13,275 nt of DNA from Actinomycetes bacterium (GCA_021799915.1 JAJYZN010000064.1:1-13275), one strand, 5' to 3'; shown: positions 1-8,123, counted from the stretch's first letter. Numbers and translations: made by a program. The notes: generated by a model from the sequence alone, not told the origin.

Positions 1-841
1 CGTGGACGACGAGAAGCTCGCCTTTGGCTCGTCGAGCCATCCTGGCGGCGCGTCGCACCACGCCGTCACTGCCTGGAGCACCGGTTACGGCCACGAGAAA
101 GCGCTCGGACGTCTCCCATACGGTCTGGGGATGATGCGACTCGAGAAATCGAAGCATTTCTTCTTCGGTCTCGTCAGCAACAAAACGAAGAGCGAGCTCA
201 CGAAGCGCCACGAGGTTCTCGGTGCGGAAGAAGCCGTTGAGAGCGGCAGGTACCGCATCGTTCGAATAGACGTTGCCGTGCAGTATGCGCCGACGAAGCT
301 GCTCGGGGGAGGAGTCGATCAGCTCGATCTGGTCCGCCTTGCGCACGACCCAGTCGGGCACGCGTTCGAGGATCGCCACGCCAGTGATCGCTTCCACTGC
401 ATCGGCCAAGCTCTCAAGGTGTTGGATGTTCACCGTGGTGACGACTGCGATACCCATCTCGAGCAGTTCGAGCACGTCCTGCCATCGCTTTTCGTGGCGA
501 CCCGAACCGGGCACGTTCGTGTGTGCGAGCTCGTCAATGAGCGCAACTTCGGGATGGCGTGATAGCACGGCGTCGAGGTCCATCTCCTCGAATGTCCGTC
601 CCCGGTACGCGACCGTCTTTCGAGGAACAGTCGGTAGGTCTCGTATGAGCTCTGCCGTTCGAGCTCGGCCGTGGGTCTCGATGAAACCGATCACGACATC
701 GGTACCTCGCTCGTAGCGGCGCCATCCCTCGTCGAGCATGGCCGAGGTCTTGCCGACACCGGCCGCGGATCCGAGATAGACACGGAATCGACCGGCTGGT
801 TTGACTGCCGTAGGATCCAGGGCGTTTTCGCTGCTGAGCAC
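1..841 (-). CDS. kdpD: KdpD N-terminal sensor half (KdpD domain + start of Usp domain), stand-alone gene, truncated by window edge
   Basis: 280 residues are visible, read from a GTG at 841 to the left edge. Residues 18-230 match the KdpD cytoplasmic domain: Walker A GSAAGVGKT (24-32), DELAHTN (103-109) followed by the family's RHEKRWQDV stretch, and NIQHLESL (138-145). A Usp-like domain begins near 246 (RFLVAVTG) and is cut off. In typical KdpD (about 890 residues in E. coli) this part is fused to the membrane and kinase part; here that part is a separate divergent gene at 925. In known KdpD proteins the cytoplasmic half senses K+/ATP, and in some Firmicutes its Usp domain binds c-di-AMP. Walker A has Ala where most KdpDs have Pro (GxxPGVGKT). 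No other in-frame start codon lies between 841 and the domain. A CACAAT hexamer 6 bases upstream suggests a leaderless transcript. Whether anything follows the Usp domain is not visible. Confidence 0.93.
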   Translation of the reverse strand, partial: MLSSENALDPTAVKPAGRFRVYLGSAAGVGKTSAMLDEGWRRYERGTDVVIGFIETHGRARTAELIRDLPTVPRKTVAYRGRTFEEMDLDAVLSRHPEVALIDELAHTNVPGSGRHEKRWQDVLELLEMGIAVVTTVNIQHLESLADAVEAITGVAILERVPDWVVRKADQIELIDSSPEQLRRRILHGNVYSNDAVPAALNGFFRTENLVALRELALRFVADETEEEMLRFLESHHPQTVWETSERFLVAVTGAPGSDGVVRRAARMARRAKGELLVVH

Positions 842-847
842 TCCCCT

Positions 848-853
848 ATTGTG
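848..853 (-). promoter_or_regulatory. Candidate -10 box of a leaderless transcript for the kdpD N-terminal gene
   Basis: CACAAT on the minus strand ends exactly 6 bases before the GTG at 841. This places it at about -12 to -7 if transcription starts on the G of GTG. No clear -35 box is seen. Leaderless mRNAs are common in actinobacteria. The same hexamer at the same distance precedes the first ORF of the kdp structural operon. Confidence 0.4.
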
Positions 854-865
854 CGTCAGCCGGCG

Positions 866-894
866 TTGAGCCCGCCTACGGCCTTGCGTACACT
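866..894 (+). promoter_or_regulatory. Candidate sigma-70-type promoter for the kdpD kinase half and kdpE
   Basis: TTGAGC (866-871), a 17-base spacer and TACACT (889-894) form a good housekeeping-type promoter on the plus strand. Transcription would start near 901, giving a leader of about 24 bases before the GTG at 925. It lies inside the 83-base divergent gap between the two kdpD halves, so both halves could be co-regulated from one control region. Confidence 0.5.
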
Positions 895-924
895 GGATCG
901 AGCGAGGTACGAGAGCGAGGTCCC

Positions 925-2415
925 GTGAGCAGGAAGGCGGTCGGGGCGGCAGCGTCTCTCGCAGGGATTGCCCTGCTGAGCGCCGTGATGATGCCGCTGC
1001 GCGCGCATCTGTCGATTGCCACTCCCGCGTTGATCCTGGTCGCGCCCGTCATTGCCGGGGTGGCGATCGGAGGATTGGTGAGCGGCGTGCTCGCGGTGGT
1101 GGCTGGCTTTGTCGCGTATGACGTCCTGTTCATCCCGCCGTACGGCACGCTCAGCGTGGGTGCGGCGCAGAACTGGGTGGCGCTCGTCGTTTACGTCGTC
1201 GTGATGCTTATCGTTGCCCGCGTGGTGAGCTTTCTCCAGCAAGCCCGCGCCGTTGCCCACCGACATGAAGAAGCGACCCGACGGCTCTATGAACTGACGG
1301 ATCTTCTCATCGGTGACAAACCGATCGACGAAGTCTTGAGCATCGTTGCTTCCACCGTGCATCAACTCTTCGGTGCCCGAGGGGTTGCGGTTCTTCTCCC
1401 CCAATCCGACGCTCACGAGGATGGCTGGCAGGGCCTTCGGGTGGCGGCTGTCGCCGGAGCTCCCCTGGGTGAAGATGCGATCGCGCTCGCGTCTGCACCA
1501 GGCCAGGTCGAGCATCTACGGCTGTCACATGGAAGCGAGAGCATCACTCGGATCGCCCTTTCTGCGCGAGGTCGGGCCATCGCGATGATTGTGATCGCCG
1601 GTCCCGAGCTGGATCGCCATGGCACCGAGCTCCTGACGATCTACACGAGCCAGGCTGCTCTTGCCCTCGAGCGCGGTCAACTCCGCGAACAAGCTGTGCG
1701 AAACGAGCTCCTGACCGAGGTCGACCGCCTGCGTTCGGCGATGACGGGGGCAGTCTCGCACGATTTGCGCACCCCTCTCGCATCGATGAAGACGGCAGTG
1801 AGCGCGCTGCGACAGCCGAGTGGCGAAACGGGACCAGGGCTCAGTATCGAGAATCGCAACGAGCTCCTTGCGCTTGTCGAAGACCAGATCGACGCCCTCG
1901 ATCGCCTGGTTGCCAATCTGCTCGACATGACGCGCATCCGGTTCGGCGCACTCGACCTTCGTACTGCCATCGTGCCGATCCCTGAGATCGTCGACGGAGC
2001 ACTGCGTACGAGTGCAGTTGCGTCGGCACAGGTTGTCGTGCAGTTGGACGTGGAGCTTCCCCCCGTCGAAGTCGACCAAATTCTTGTCGAGCAGGCTGTG
2101 GCGAACCTATTGGACAATGCTGCTCGCTACTCACCCACAGGTGACCCGATCGTGGTCACGGCACGTCAGAAGTGCGGTGTAGTGGTTCTCAGCGTCGCCG
2201 ACAGCGGTCCGGGCGTACCGCTGGCCGAACGTGAACGCGTGTTCCAGATGTTCAATCGCGCGCCTGGAGGGGGCCGGGCCGGGTTGGGACTCTCGATTGT
2301 GAAGGCCTTCGTCGAAGCTCACGGCCAGGACGTCTCGGTCGACGACGCGCCAGGCGGCGGCGCCCAGTTCTCGATCACTCTTCCTGCAGCGCAGGTACCC
2401 GCACAGACCGCTTGA
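925..2415 (+). CDS. kdpD: KdpD C-terminal half: DUF4118 membrane domain, GAF and histidine kinase
   Basis: 496 residues. Hydrophobic segments at about 5-105 form the four-helix DUF4118 membrane domain typical of KdpD. A GAF-like region (about 120-255) follows. The HisKA box is SHDLRTP with phospho-acceptor H279. The ATPase domain shows the N box NLLDN (394-398), the G1 box DSGPG (426-430) and a glycine-rich GLGLSIV. The protein would sense osmotic or K+ stress at the membrane and phosphorylate KdpE. The 380 or so residues normally in front of the membrane domain are missing and are found instead in the divergent gene ending at 841. The start GTG at 925 has GAGG about 7 bases upstream and sits just before the first membrane helix. 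The gene lies 16 bases upstream of kdpE on the same strand. It could work alone or with the N-terminal half in trans. Confidence 0.93.
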   Translation: MSRKAVGAAASLAGIALLSAVMMPLRAHLSIATPALILVAPVIAGVAIGGLVSGVLAVVAGFVAYDVLFIPPYGTLSVGAAQNWVALVVYVVVMLIVARVVSFLQQARAVAHRHEEATRRLYELTDLLIGDKPIDEVLSIVASTVHQLFGARGVAVLLPQSDAHEDGWQGLRVAAVAGAPLGEDAIALASAPGQVEHLRLSHGSESITRIALSARGRAIAMIVIAGPELDRHGTELLTIYTSQAALALERGQLREQAVRNELLTEVDRLRSAMTGAVSHDLRTPLASMKTAVSALRQPSGETGPGLSIENRNELLALVEDQIDALDRLVANLLDMTRIRFGALDLRTAIVPIPEIVDGALRTSAVASAQVVVQLDVELPPVEVDQILVEQAVANLLDNAARYSPTGDPIVVTARQKCGVVVLSVADSGPGVPLAERERVFQMFNRAPGGGRAGLGLSIVKAFVEAHGQDVSVDDAPGGGAQFSITLPAAQVPAQTA

Positions 2416-2431
2416 GGGAAGCAGGACGTTT

Positions 2432-3106
2432 GTGGCCGTGATCTTGGTGATCGACGACGACGTTGCCTTGCTCCGAGCTGTGCAGATTGCCCTGACTGCC
2501 CGGGGCCACACGGTGGTCACGTCGCGTACCGGTGAGTCCGGGATGCAGCAAGTGTCGCTTTCTCGTCCGGACGTCGTGATCCTCGACCTGGGCCTCCCCG
2601 ACATCGATGGCGTCGAAGTGGTTCGACGAGTTCGCCAGTGGTCTGAGGTACCGGTGCTGATCCTGTCTGCGGCCGGGACCGAAGCGCGCAAAGTCAGTGC
2701 CCTCGATGCCGGCGCCGACGATTACGTGACCAAACCGTTCGGAATGGCCGAGCTCGAGGCGCGCCTGCGCGTCGCTCTGCGTCGCACGGCCCACGTGGGC
2801 CAAGACGACGCACGTGAGCTCGTGATTGGGCGGTTCCAGATCGACCTTGTCCACCAGACCGCTCTGCTCGACGGAGCAGCACTGGATCTCACGCCGAAGG
2901 AGCTCGCGCTCCTGGCATACCTTGCTCGCCATGCAGGCAAGGTATGCACCCATCAGATGATCTTGCGCGACGTATGGGGTTCTGCCTATGGCGCCGAGGC
3001 TCACTACTTGCGCGTCTATGTCCATCGCCTGCGACGCAAGCTCGACGACGCTGGTCGGCTGTTGCAGACCCAGCCCGGGATCGGTTACCGGCTCCTGGAG
3101 GAATGA
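2432..3106 (+). CDS. kdpE: KdpE response regulator, OmpR/PhoB family
   Basis: 224 residues, the usual KdpE length. The receiver domain has the acidic pocket DDD (8-10), phospho-acceptor D52, S79 and K101 (KPF). The C-terminal winged helix (about 130-222) contains TPKELALLAYL, then HYLRVYVHRLRRKLD and a GIGYRL ending, as in OmpR-type DNA-binding domains. It should be phosphorylated by the kinase half of KdpD and activate the kdp structural operon. The GTG at 2432 has AGGA 5 bases upstream; another GTG at 2438 is less likely. The gene lies 16 bases after the kinase gene and converges with the OB-fold gene across a gap of only 12 bases, so little room is left for separate terminators. The assignment to KdpE rather than another OmpR-type regulator rests on the kdpD/kdp context. 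Confidence 0.93.
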   Translation: MAVILVIDDDVALLRAVQIALTARGHTVVTSRTGESGMQQVSLSRPDVVILDLGLPDIDGVEVVRRVRQWSEVPVLILSAAGTEARKVSALDAGADDYVTKPFGMAELEARLRVALRRTAHVGQDDARELVIGRFQIDLVHQTALLDGAALDLTPKELALLAYLARHAGKVCTHQMILRDVWGSAYGAEAHYLRVYVHRLRRKLDDAGRLLQTQPGIGYRLLEE

Positions 3107-3118
3107 CGGGAGTTGGAC

Positions 3119-3454
3119 TCACCTCTCCGTCTTGACGGCATCCGTGAACCGGTAGAGGGGATTGAGCAGTCTTCGGCGTCCTGCGTGCTCCGACACAGTG
3201 CCTTCCACGGTCACAGATGCGCCTGGAGACATGCCTGGAATGCTGGTGCGACCGGCCCAACTCAAGGAGATGACGCCGGTTGCGTCACGGAGGTCGGCTT
3301 CCAGCAGGATCGTTGTCTCGGGTATCTCTCGCACGTGCAAGGAGCAAATGACCCCGGACAGCACCGCCCGGGCGCGCGGGATCGCGTCGGCAATGCTCCG
3401 AGCCACAGGTCGTCCCGACCATTCCATCTGTCCCTCGGGCAGCCAAGCGGTCAT
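3119..3454 (-). CDS. Small OB-fold protein, last gene of the kdp operon
   Basis: 111 residues. The pattern around 28-103 (VLSGVICSLH, LEADLRDATG, SLSWAGR, SIPGM, VEGTVSEHAGRRRLLNPLY) fits the five-strand OB fold. It closely resembles a small actinobacterial OB-fold family that I recall lying next to TrkA-type K+ uptake genes (for example around Rv2691-Rv2694c in M. tuberculosis); this recall needs checking. Its ATG overlaps the kdpC stop codon as ATGA (3451-3454), so translation is very likely coupled to kdpC. The residues before 28 are not recognisable. The molecular role is unknown. A regulatory or accessory part in K+ transport is inferred from context only. Confidence 0.85.
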   Translation of the reverse strand: MTAWLPEGQMEWSGRPVARSIADAIPRARAVLSGVICSLHVREIPETTILLEADLRDATGVISLSWAGRTSIPGMSPGASVTVEGTVSEHAGRRRLLNPLYRFTDAVKTER

Positions 3455-4026
3455 TGCAACTTGGCCAGGGCAGTGTTGAGCTGGAGCACGTTCACGGTGG
3501 ACGAGCCGAGAAAACCCAGCTCCGGTCCGTGGGTCTCACTCGAGATGAGGGCCCGCAGCCGCGCGGACGAGAGGCCCGTCGCCCTGGAGACCATTGGCAC
3601 CTGCACCAGCGCGTCGGTGGGGGTGATGTCTGGATCCAGCCCGCTCCCGGATCCGGTGACCAGGTCTTCGGTCGGCTGGACGCCGACTGCGTGCCACGCC
3701 TCTACGAGGCGCTTCGTCTCTGTGAGCAGGGCCTTGGAGCGCGGTCCAAGGTTACTCGCACCCGAAGTACCCGGCTTGCCGTTGGCCATCAGCGGATCGT
3801 CGGGATCGGGACGTCCGTGGAACCACTGTGGGTCGAGGATCTTGGTTTGCGAGTAGCCGTTCCAGTTCTGCCCGATGAGCAATGAGCCGTTCTTCGTGAG
3901 AGAGCCGTTTGCTTGTGAGGAGAAGAACGCCTGCGCGACGCCCGTACCTACGAATCCATAGGCGAAGCCAAGCAGCCCGGTGAAGACGAGCACGAGGAGG
4001 AGTGATCGTCGAAGATAGGTAAGCAC
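3451..4026 (-). CDS. kdpC: KdpC, K+-transporting ATPase subunit C
   Basis: 191 residues, the normal KdpC size. One N-terminal membrane helix (about 6-28, LLLVLVFTGLLGFAYGFVG) is followed by the extracytoplasmic domain. That domain has the family signature DLVTGSGSGLDPDITP, then a segment ending LGFLGSSTVNVLQLNTAL. KdpC stabilises the KdpFABC complex and aids K+ affinity. I chose the GTG at 4026 because GAGGAGA lies at a proper distance upstream. The TTG at 4041 would put the start inside that ribosome site. The gene starts 11 bases after the kdpB stop and overlaps the next gene by 4 bases. Confidence 0.95.
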   Translation of the reverse strand: MLTYLRRSLLLVLVFTGLLGFAYGFVGTGVAQAFFSSQANGSLTKNGSLLIGQNWNGYSQTKILDPQWFHGRPDPDDPLMANGKPGTSGASNLGPRSKALLTETKRLVEAWHAVGVQPTEDLVTGSGSGLDPDITPTDALVQVPMVSRATGLSSARLRALISSETHGPELGFLGSSTVNVLQLNTALAKLQ

Positions 4027-4037
4027 TCGAGATCTCC

Positions 4038-6131
4038 TCAATACCAGTGGACAGCAGTCAAGAAGAGGTCGATCATTTTGATGCCGATGAAAGGCACGAT
4101 GATGCCGCCGATCCCGTAGACGAGGATGTTGCGCCTCAAAATTGCCTGGGCGCCACTTGGCCGCCAGCGGACACCGCGAAGGGCAAGCGGGATGAGGGCG
4201 ACAATGACGAGGGCGTTGAAGATGACAGCAGAGAGAACGGCGTCGGCTGGACCGTGGAGCCGCATGACGTTGAGCGTTCCGAGTTGCGGGTACGTGACGA
4301 CGAAGAGAGCTGGAATGATGGCGAAGTACTTGGCGATATCGTTGGCAATCGAGAACGTCGTCAAGGAACCTCTCGTGATCAGCAGTTGCTTGCCGATCTC
4401 GACGATTGTGATGAGCTTCGTCGGGTTGGAGTCGAGGTCCACCATGTTGCCGGCTTCCTTGGCCGCGCTCGTCCCGGTGTTCATTGCCACTCCGACGTCA
4501 GCCTGCGCGAGCGCCGGCGCATCGTTGGTGCCGTCGCCCGTCATCGCCACCAATCGTCCGCCTTGCTGCTCGGCTTTGATGAGAGCGAGCTTGGCTTCCG
4601 GGGTGGCTTCGGCAAGGAAATCGTCGACACCCGCCTCCTGAGCGATGGCTGCTGCCGTGAGCGGGTTGTCACCGGTGATCATGACGGTGCGGATCCCCAT
4701 GGCCCGCAGATCGGCAAAACGCTCTTTGATGCCGGTCTTCACGATGTCCTTCAACTCGATGACCCCGACGATCTCGGGACCGTCGGCGACAGCGAGCGGC
4801 GTCGATCCCTGTCGGGCGATGTCGTCGATCACGCCATCCAGACCAGCGGGTAGGGTACCGCCCAGCTCGGTCACCCACCGCCGTACGGCCTCGGCCGCGC
4901 CTTTCCGGATCTGCCGTCCTTCGAGATCCAGTCCGGACATCCGAGTCGTCGCCGTAAAGGCGATGAATTCGTGTCGAGCGCTCAGCTGGCGCTCCCGAAT
5001 GCCGAAGCGCTCTTTGGCCAGAACGACGATCGAACGCCCCTCGGGCGTCTCGTCGGCCAGCGAAGCGAGCTGGGCGACGTCGGCCAGCTCGTGCTCGCTA
5101 TGGTTGCCGACCGGATAGAAGGCTGCCGCCATGCGATTGCCCAAGGTGATCGTCCCCGTCTTGTCCAGAAGGAGCGTCTGGACATCGCCGGCGGCCTCGA
5201 CCGCCCTACCACTCATGGCCAGCACGTTTCGTTGGACGAGCCGGTCCATTCCGGCGATCCCGATGGCCGAGAGCAGGGCACCGATCGTGGTCGGGATCAA
5301 GCAGACGAGCAATGCGACGAGCACCACGACCGAGACGGGTGCTCCGGCATAATGGCCGAAGGGACGCAGTACCACCACGACCGGGATGAACACGAGCGTC
5401 AGCACTGCCAAGAGGATGGTCAGCGCGATCTCATTCGGAGTCTTCTGCCGGTTGGCTCCCTCGACCAGGGCGATCATCCGGTCCATGAACGTCTTGCCGG
5501 GCTCGGCGGTGATTCGGACAATGATGCGATCCGAGAGCACCTTGGTGCCACCGGTGACCGCAGAACGGTCCCCTCCCGATTCACGGATTACCGGTGCGGA
5601 TTCTCCCGTGATGGCCGACTCGTCGACGGAAGCCACACCTTCGACGATCTCGCCGTCTGAGGGGATGACGTCTCCGACTTCGCAGACCACGAGGTCTCCC
5701 CGCACCAGGGAGGATGCTGCCACTCGATCCTCTACTTGATCGGCTCCGAGCCGGCGAGCTTGGGTCTCGGTCCGCATCCGGCGCAGCGTGTCGGCTTGGG
5801 CGCGTCCCCTGCCCTCGGCCATCGCTTCGGCGAAGTTGGCGAAGAGCACGGTCAGGAACAACCACGCGGTGATCGACCAGGAGAACAGGGTGGGGTGCGC
5901 GATGGACTCGGCAAAGGTCACCACGGTGCCGATAACGACAATGAACATCACTGGATTCTTGATCTGTACCCGTGGATCCAGCTTGGTGACGGATCCCTTC
6001 AGCGCATCGGCCAATATCGTCGGGTCGAAGATGCTTCGTTGACCGGCGACGCCATGGGACGAAGAAACCCCAGCTGTGCCCTGGGCATCAGGGGGCATGG
6101 CAGAAGTGACCGCGGTGTCGGTGTTGCTCAC
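4038..6131 (-). CDS. kdpB: KdpB, P-type ATPase catalytic subunit of the K+ pump
   Basis: 697 residues. This is a class IA P-type ATPase that couples ATP hydrolysis to high-affinity K+ import. The actuator loop TGES is at 175-178, the phosphorylated aspartate is D323 in DKTGT, and the hinge motif TGDGTNDAP is at 531-539. Membrane helices occur near 60-100, 255-310 and in the last 130 residues. The N-terminal 30 or so residues are an Ala/Ser/Thr-rich extension before the core. The GTG at 6131 overlaps the kdpA stop (GTGA), and GGAGG (6140-6144) lies 8 bases upstream. The reading frame stays open upstream to 7358, but that part is antisense-like noise inside kdpA. All key catalytic residues are present, so the pump should be active. 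Confidence 0.98.
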   Translation of the reverse strand: MSNTDTAVTSAMPPDAQGTAGVSSSHGVAGQRSIFDPTILADALKGSVTKLDPRVQIKNPVMFIVVIGTVVTFAESIAHPTLFSWSITAWLFLTVLFANFAEAMAEGRGRAQADTLRRMRTETQARRLGADQVEDRVAASSLVRGDLVVCEVGDVIPSDGEIVEGVASVDESAITGESAPVIRESGGDRSAVTGGTKVLSDRIIVRITAEPGKTFMDRMIALVEGANRQKTPNEIALTILLAVLTLVFIPVVVVLRPFGHYAGAPVSVVVLVALLVCLIPTTIGALLSAIGIAGMDRLVQRNVLAMSGRAVEAAGDVQTLLLDKTGTITLGNRMAAAFYPVGNHSEHELADVAQLASLADETPEGRSIVVLAKERFGIRERQLSARHEFIAFTATTRMSGLDLEGRQIRKGAAEAVRRWVTELGGTLPAGLDGVIDDIARQGSTPLAVADGPEIVGVIELKDIVKTGIKERFADLRAMGIRTVMITGDNPLTAAAIAQEAGVDDFLAEATPEAKLALIKAEQQGGRLVAMTGDGTNDAPALAQADVGVAMNTGTSAAKEAGNMVDLDSNPTKLITIVEIGKQLLITRGSLTTFSIANDIAKYFAIIPALFVVTYPQLGTLNVMRLHGPADAVLSAVIFNALVIVALIPLALRGVRWRPSGAQAILRRNILVYGIGGIIVPFIGIKMIDLFLTAVHWY

Positions 6132-7870
6132 GGCAGGAGCCTCCACGAGGCAGCATTGGAGAAGTGAGTGAGCACGGTCCCGAAGAATTTGCCATGGGAG
6201 AGCTGTTCGACGATCGGACCGAGCGAGACCGCAGGAAGGAACGTGAGCCCACCGACCACGAGGATCACGCCGAGCACCAGTCCGACAAACATGACAGTGT
6301 CGGTACGAAAGGTCCCCGCCGATGCCGGCACGGTGCTTTTCGCAGCCAGCGCGCCGGCGAGTGCCAGCGTCGGCACGATGATCGCGAATCGGCCCATCAA
6401 CATGGCGATTCCTCCAGCGACGTTGTAGAACGCACTGTTGCCAACGAGACCGGCAAAGGCCGAGCCATTGTTGTTGGCCTGCGACGTGAAGGCGTAGAGG
6501 ATCTCGGTGAAGCCATGCGGACCTCCGTTGAGTGGACCGGCTCGCCCTGCGTGGATGGAGACGGCGATCCCGGTAAGGACGAGCACCGTGATCGGCATGA
6601 TGAGGATCCCGAGCCCGGCCAGCTTCACTTCGCGAGATTGGATCTTCTTTCCCAGGTACTCGGGCGTTCGTCCGATCATCAGTCCGCCGAGGAACACGGC
6701 GATGATGGCGAAGAGGAGGAACGTGTAGAGGCCGCTGCCGACGCCCCCCGGGCTCACCTCTCCGAGCATCATCCCCGTCAAGAGCCCAAAGCCACCGATC
6801 GGGGTGTAGGAGTCGTAGGAGCTGTCGGCGGACCCGGTGGAAGTCTGCGTGGATGCGGCCCCGTAGAGCGCCGATTGCGTGTCGCCGAAACGGACTTCCT
6901 TGCCTTCCATGTTGCCGGAGGGCTGGTGGGCGATACCGGCTGCGGCGACCGCAGGGTTGACCTGATGCTCGGCATACACGATGATGGTGGTCCATGCGCC
7001 GAACAGGATGAGCATCGCGGCCAGCACAGCCACTCCCTGGCGCAAGGCTCCAACCATCTTGCCGAACACGTAGGTGATCGCGACCGGGATGGACAGGATC
7101 AGGACAATCGAAAGAAAATTCGTGAGCCCGGTGGGGTTCTCGAACGGGTCGGCACCGTTGGCATTGAAGAACCCGCCACCATTGGTGCCAAGCTGCTTGA
7201 TCGTTTCCATGAAGCCCACGGGGCCACGAGGGATCGTCTGCGTCACCTTGTCGAGAGCGTCTTTGACATGGACCGGACCTGCCATCGTCTGGACCGCCCC
7301 CTGGGCGACGAACACGACTCCGAACACGAACGCGATCGGCAGGAGCACGTAGAGACACCCTCGGACGGTGTCGACCCAGAAGTTTCCGATGGTCGAGGAA
7401 CCCTTGCGGGCGAAGCCGCGGATGAGTGCGATGGCGACCGCGACTCCCACTGCGGCCGAGACGAATTGCTGGACCATCAGCGCACCCGTTTGGGCGAAGT
7501 ACGACATCGTCGACTCACCTGCGTAGTTCTGCCAATTCGTGTTCGTGACGAACGAGACGGCGGTGTTCCAGGACAGTGCCGGTGAGATCGCCCCCAAGTG
7601 CTCAGGGTTGAGCGGGAGTGAGCCTTGGATGCGAAAGATCAGGTAATCGACGAGAATGAACGTGGCGGAGAACACGAGCAAGGAGGTGGCATAGCGCCTC
7701 CAACTCTGCTCGCGGTCCTGTGCAGTGCCGATGAGCCGGTAGATCGGACGTTCGATGAAGCCGAGAAAGTGAGCTCGTGTGTCGTAGACGGCAACCATGT
7801 AGGCACCGAGGAAGCGCCAAGCCAATGCCAACAGCACTACCAGCGCCACAACGGTGAGGGCGAAGGCCAT
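6128..7870 (-). CDS. kdpA: KdpA, K+-channel-like subunit of the K+ pump
   Basis: 580 residues, about the family length (E. coli 557). It has about ten membrane helices and the four-fold pore repeats of the K+-transporter superfamily. Selectivity-loop sequences are visible: [12 protein letters not shown] (109-120), [13 protein letters not shown] (227-239), the loop region after EGKEVRFGD (322-330), and [14 protein letters not shown] (462-475). KdpA binds and selects K+ and passes it to KdpB. The ATG at 7870 lies 12 bases after the kdpF stop. The ribosome site is weak (GAGG about 10 bases upstream, overlapping the kdpF stop), which suggests coupling with kdpF. Its stop overlaps the kdpB start by 4 bases. 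Confidence 0.98.
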   Translation of the reverse strand: MAFALTVVALVVLLALAWRFLGAYMVAVYDTRAHFLGFIERPIYRLIGTAQDREQSWRRYATSLLVFSATFILVDYLIFRIQGSLPLNPEHLGAISPALSWNTAVSFVTNTNWQNYAGESTMSYFAQTGALMVQQFVSAAVGVAVAIALIRGFARKGSSTIGNFWVDTVRGCLYVLLPIAFVFGVVFVAQGAVQTMAGPVHVKDALDKVTQTIPRGPVGFMETIKQLGTNGGGFFNANGADPFENPTGLTNFLSIVLILSIPVAITYVFGKMVGALRQGVAVLAAMLILFGAWTTIIVYAEHQVNPAVAAAGIAHQPSGNMEGKEVRFGDTQSALYGAASTQTSTGSADSSYDSYTPIGGFGLLTGMMLGEVSPGGVGSGLYTFLLFAIIAVFLGGLMIGRTPEYLGKKIQSREVKLAGLGILIMPITVLVLTGIAVSIHAGRAGPLNGGPHGFTEILYAFTSQANNNGSAFAGLVGNSAFYNVAGGIAMLMGRFAIIVPTLALAGALAAKSTVPASAGTFRTDTVMFVGLVLGVILVVGGLTFLPAVSLGPIVEQLSHGKFFGTVLTHFSNAASWRLLP

Positions 7871-7882
7871 CGGCAGGGAACC

Positions 7883-7972
7883 TCAGAACCACTCGGGCTT
7901 GAACAGTGCCACGCAGAGGTAGCAGAAGGCGACGACAGCCACAGCCAGGAGGAGCCCGTCGGTGACGCTCAT
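7883..7972 (-). CDS. kdpF: KdpF, small membrane subunit of the K+ pump
   Basis: 29 residues, MSVTDGLLLAVAVVAFCYLC then VALFKPEWF. It is a single membrane helix ending in the KdpF-typical YLxVALxxPExF pattern. KdpF is a lipid-like stabilising peptide of KdpFABC. The ATG at 7972 overlaps the stop of the 27-aa ORF upstream (ATGA), and the stop is 12 bases before kdpA. The position directly before kdpA and the C-terminal motif make the call firm despite the length. Confidence 0.93.
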   Translation of the reverse strand: MSVTDGLLLAVAVVAFCYLCVALFKPEWF

Positions 7973-8052
7973 ACTCGATCGAGTGCCCAAGCGAGCCCTG
8001 CCATCACGGCGAAGAAGACGATGGTTCCGATGACTGCCAGGAGATCGCCCAT
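7969..8052 (-). CDS. 27-aa membrane peptide, first ORF of the kdp operon
   Basis: Reads MGDLLAVIGTIVFFAVMAGL then AWALDRV: a short acidic N-terminus, one hydrophobic helix (about 4-23) and a charged end. The stop overlaps the kdpF ATG by 4 bases, as expected for a translated, coupled gene. The ATG at 8052 has no Shine-Dalgarno site, but CACAAT lies exactly 6 bases upstream, so a leaderless mRNA could start on this ATG. It resembles KdpF in size and topology without the KdpF C-terminal motif. It may be an extra pump peptide or a leader that drives kdpF translation. I do not know a named family for it. Confidence 0.65.
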   Translation of the reverse strand: MGDLLAVIGTIVFFAVMAGLAWALDRV

Positions 8053-8058
8053 ATGATC

Positions 8059-8064
8059 ATTGTG
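8059..8064 (-). promoter_or_regulatory. Candidate -10 box of the kdp structural operon (leaderless)
   Basis: CACAAT on the minus strand, 6 bases before the ATG at 8052, has the same sequence and geometry as the box in front of the kdpD N-terminal gene. No good -35 lies at the right distance. The TTGACA at 8075-8080 is only 10 bases away, which suggests an activator-dependent promoter. Confidence 0.4.
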
Positions 8065-8073
8065 GGTGCGGAG

Positions 8074-8094
8074 ATGTCAACGGAGTGTCGACAT
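8074..8094. promoter_or_regulatory. Inverted repeat upstream of the kdp operon, candidate operator
   Basis: ATGTCAAC, a 5-base spacer and GTCGACAT form 8-base arms with one mismatch. It sits about 10 bases upstream of the candidate -10 box, where a regulator would touch RNA polymerase. The binder is unknown; KdpE is the obvious candidate. Confidence 0.4.
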
Positions 8095-8106
8095 GTGACC
8101 CGATGG

Positions 8107-8123
8107 CGTCAAATTTTCGTCAA
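8107..8123 (-). promoter_or_regulatory. 11-base-period direct repeat, candidate KdpE site
   Basis: On the minus strand TTGACG, 5 bases and TTGACG again give a direct repeat with an 11-base period, i.e. one helical turn. OmpR/PhoB-family regulators such as KdpE usually bind head-to-tail half-sites with 10-11 base spacing. A third TTGAC lies at 8075-8080, about three turns downstream. The site lies about 45 bases upstream of the candidate -10 box. Confidence 0.45.

Noticed and set aside
2..562. Plus-strand ORF over the left edge
   Set aside because: Antisense shadow of the clear KdpD N-terminal domain on the minus strand.
4027..4041. TTG start for kdpC at 4041
   Set aside because: It would lie within the GAGGAGA ribosome site; the GTG at 4026 is correctly spaced.
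6132..7358. Open frame upstream of kdpB in the same frame (would give a 1106-aa protein)
   Set aside because: It lies entirely inside kdpA in another frame, is Arg/Pro/Ser-rich and matches no family; kdpB has a good start and ribosome site at 6131.
8075..8080. TTGACA as a -35 box for the kdp operon
   Set aside because: With 16-18 base spacing the start would fall inside the first ORF, and it is only 10 bases from CACAAT; it is better read as part of the operator repeats.
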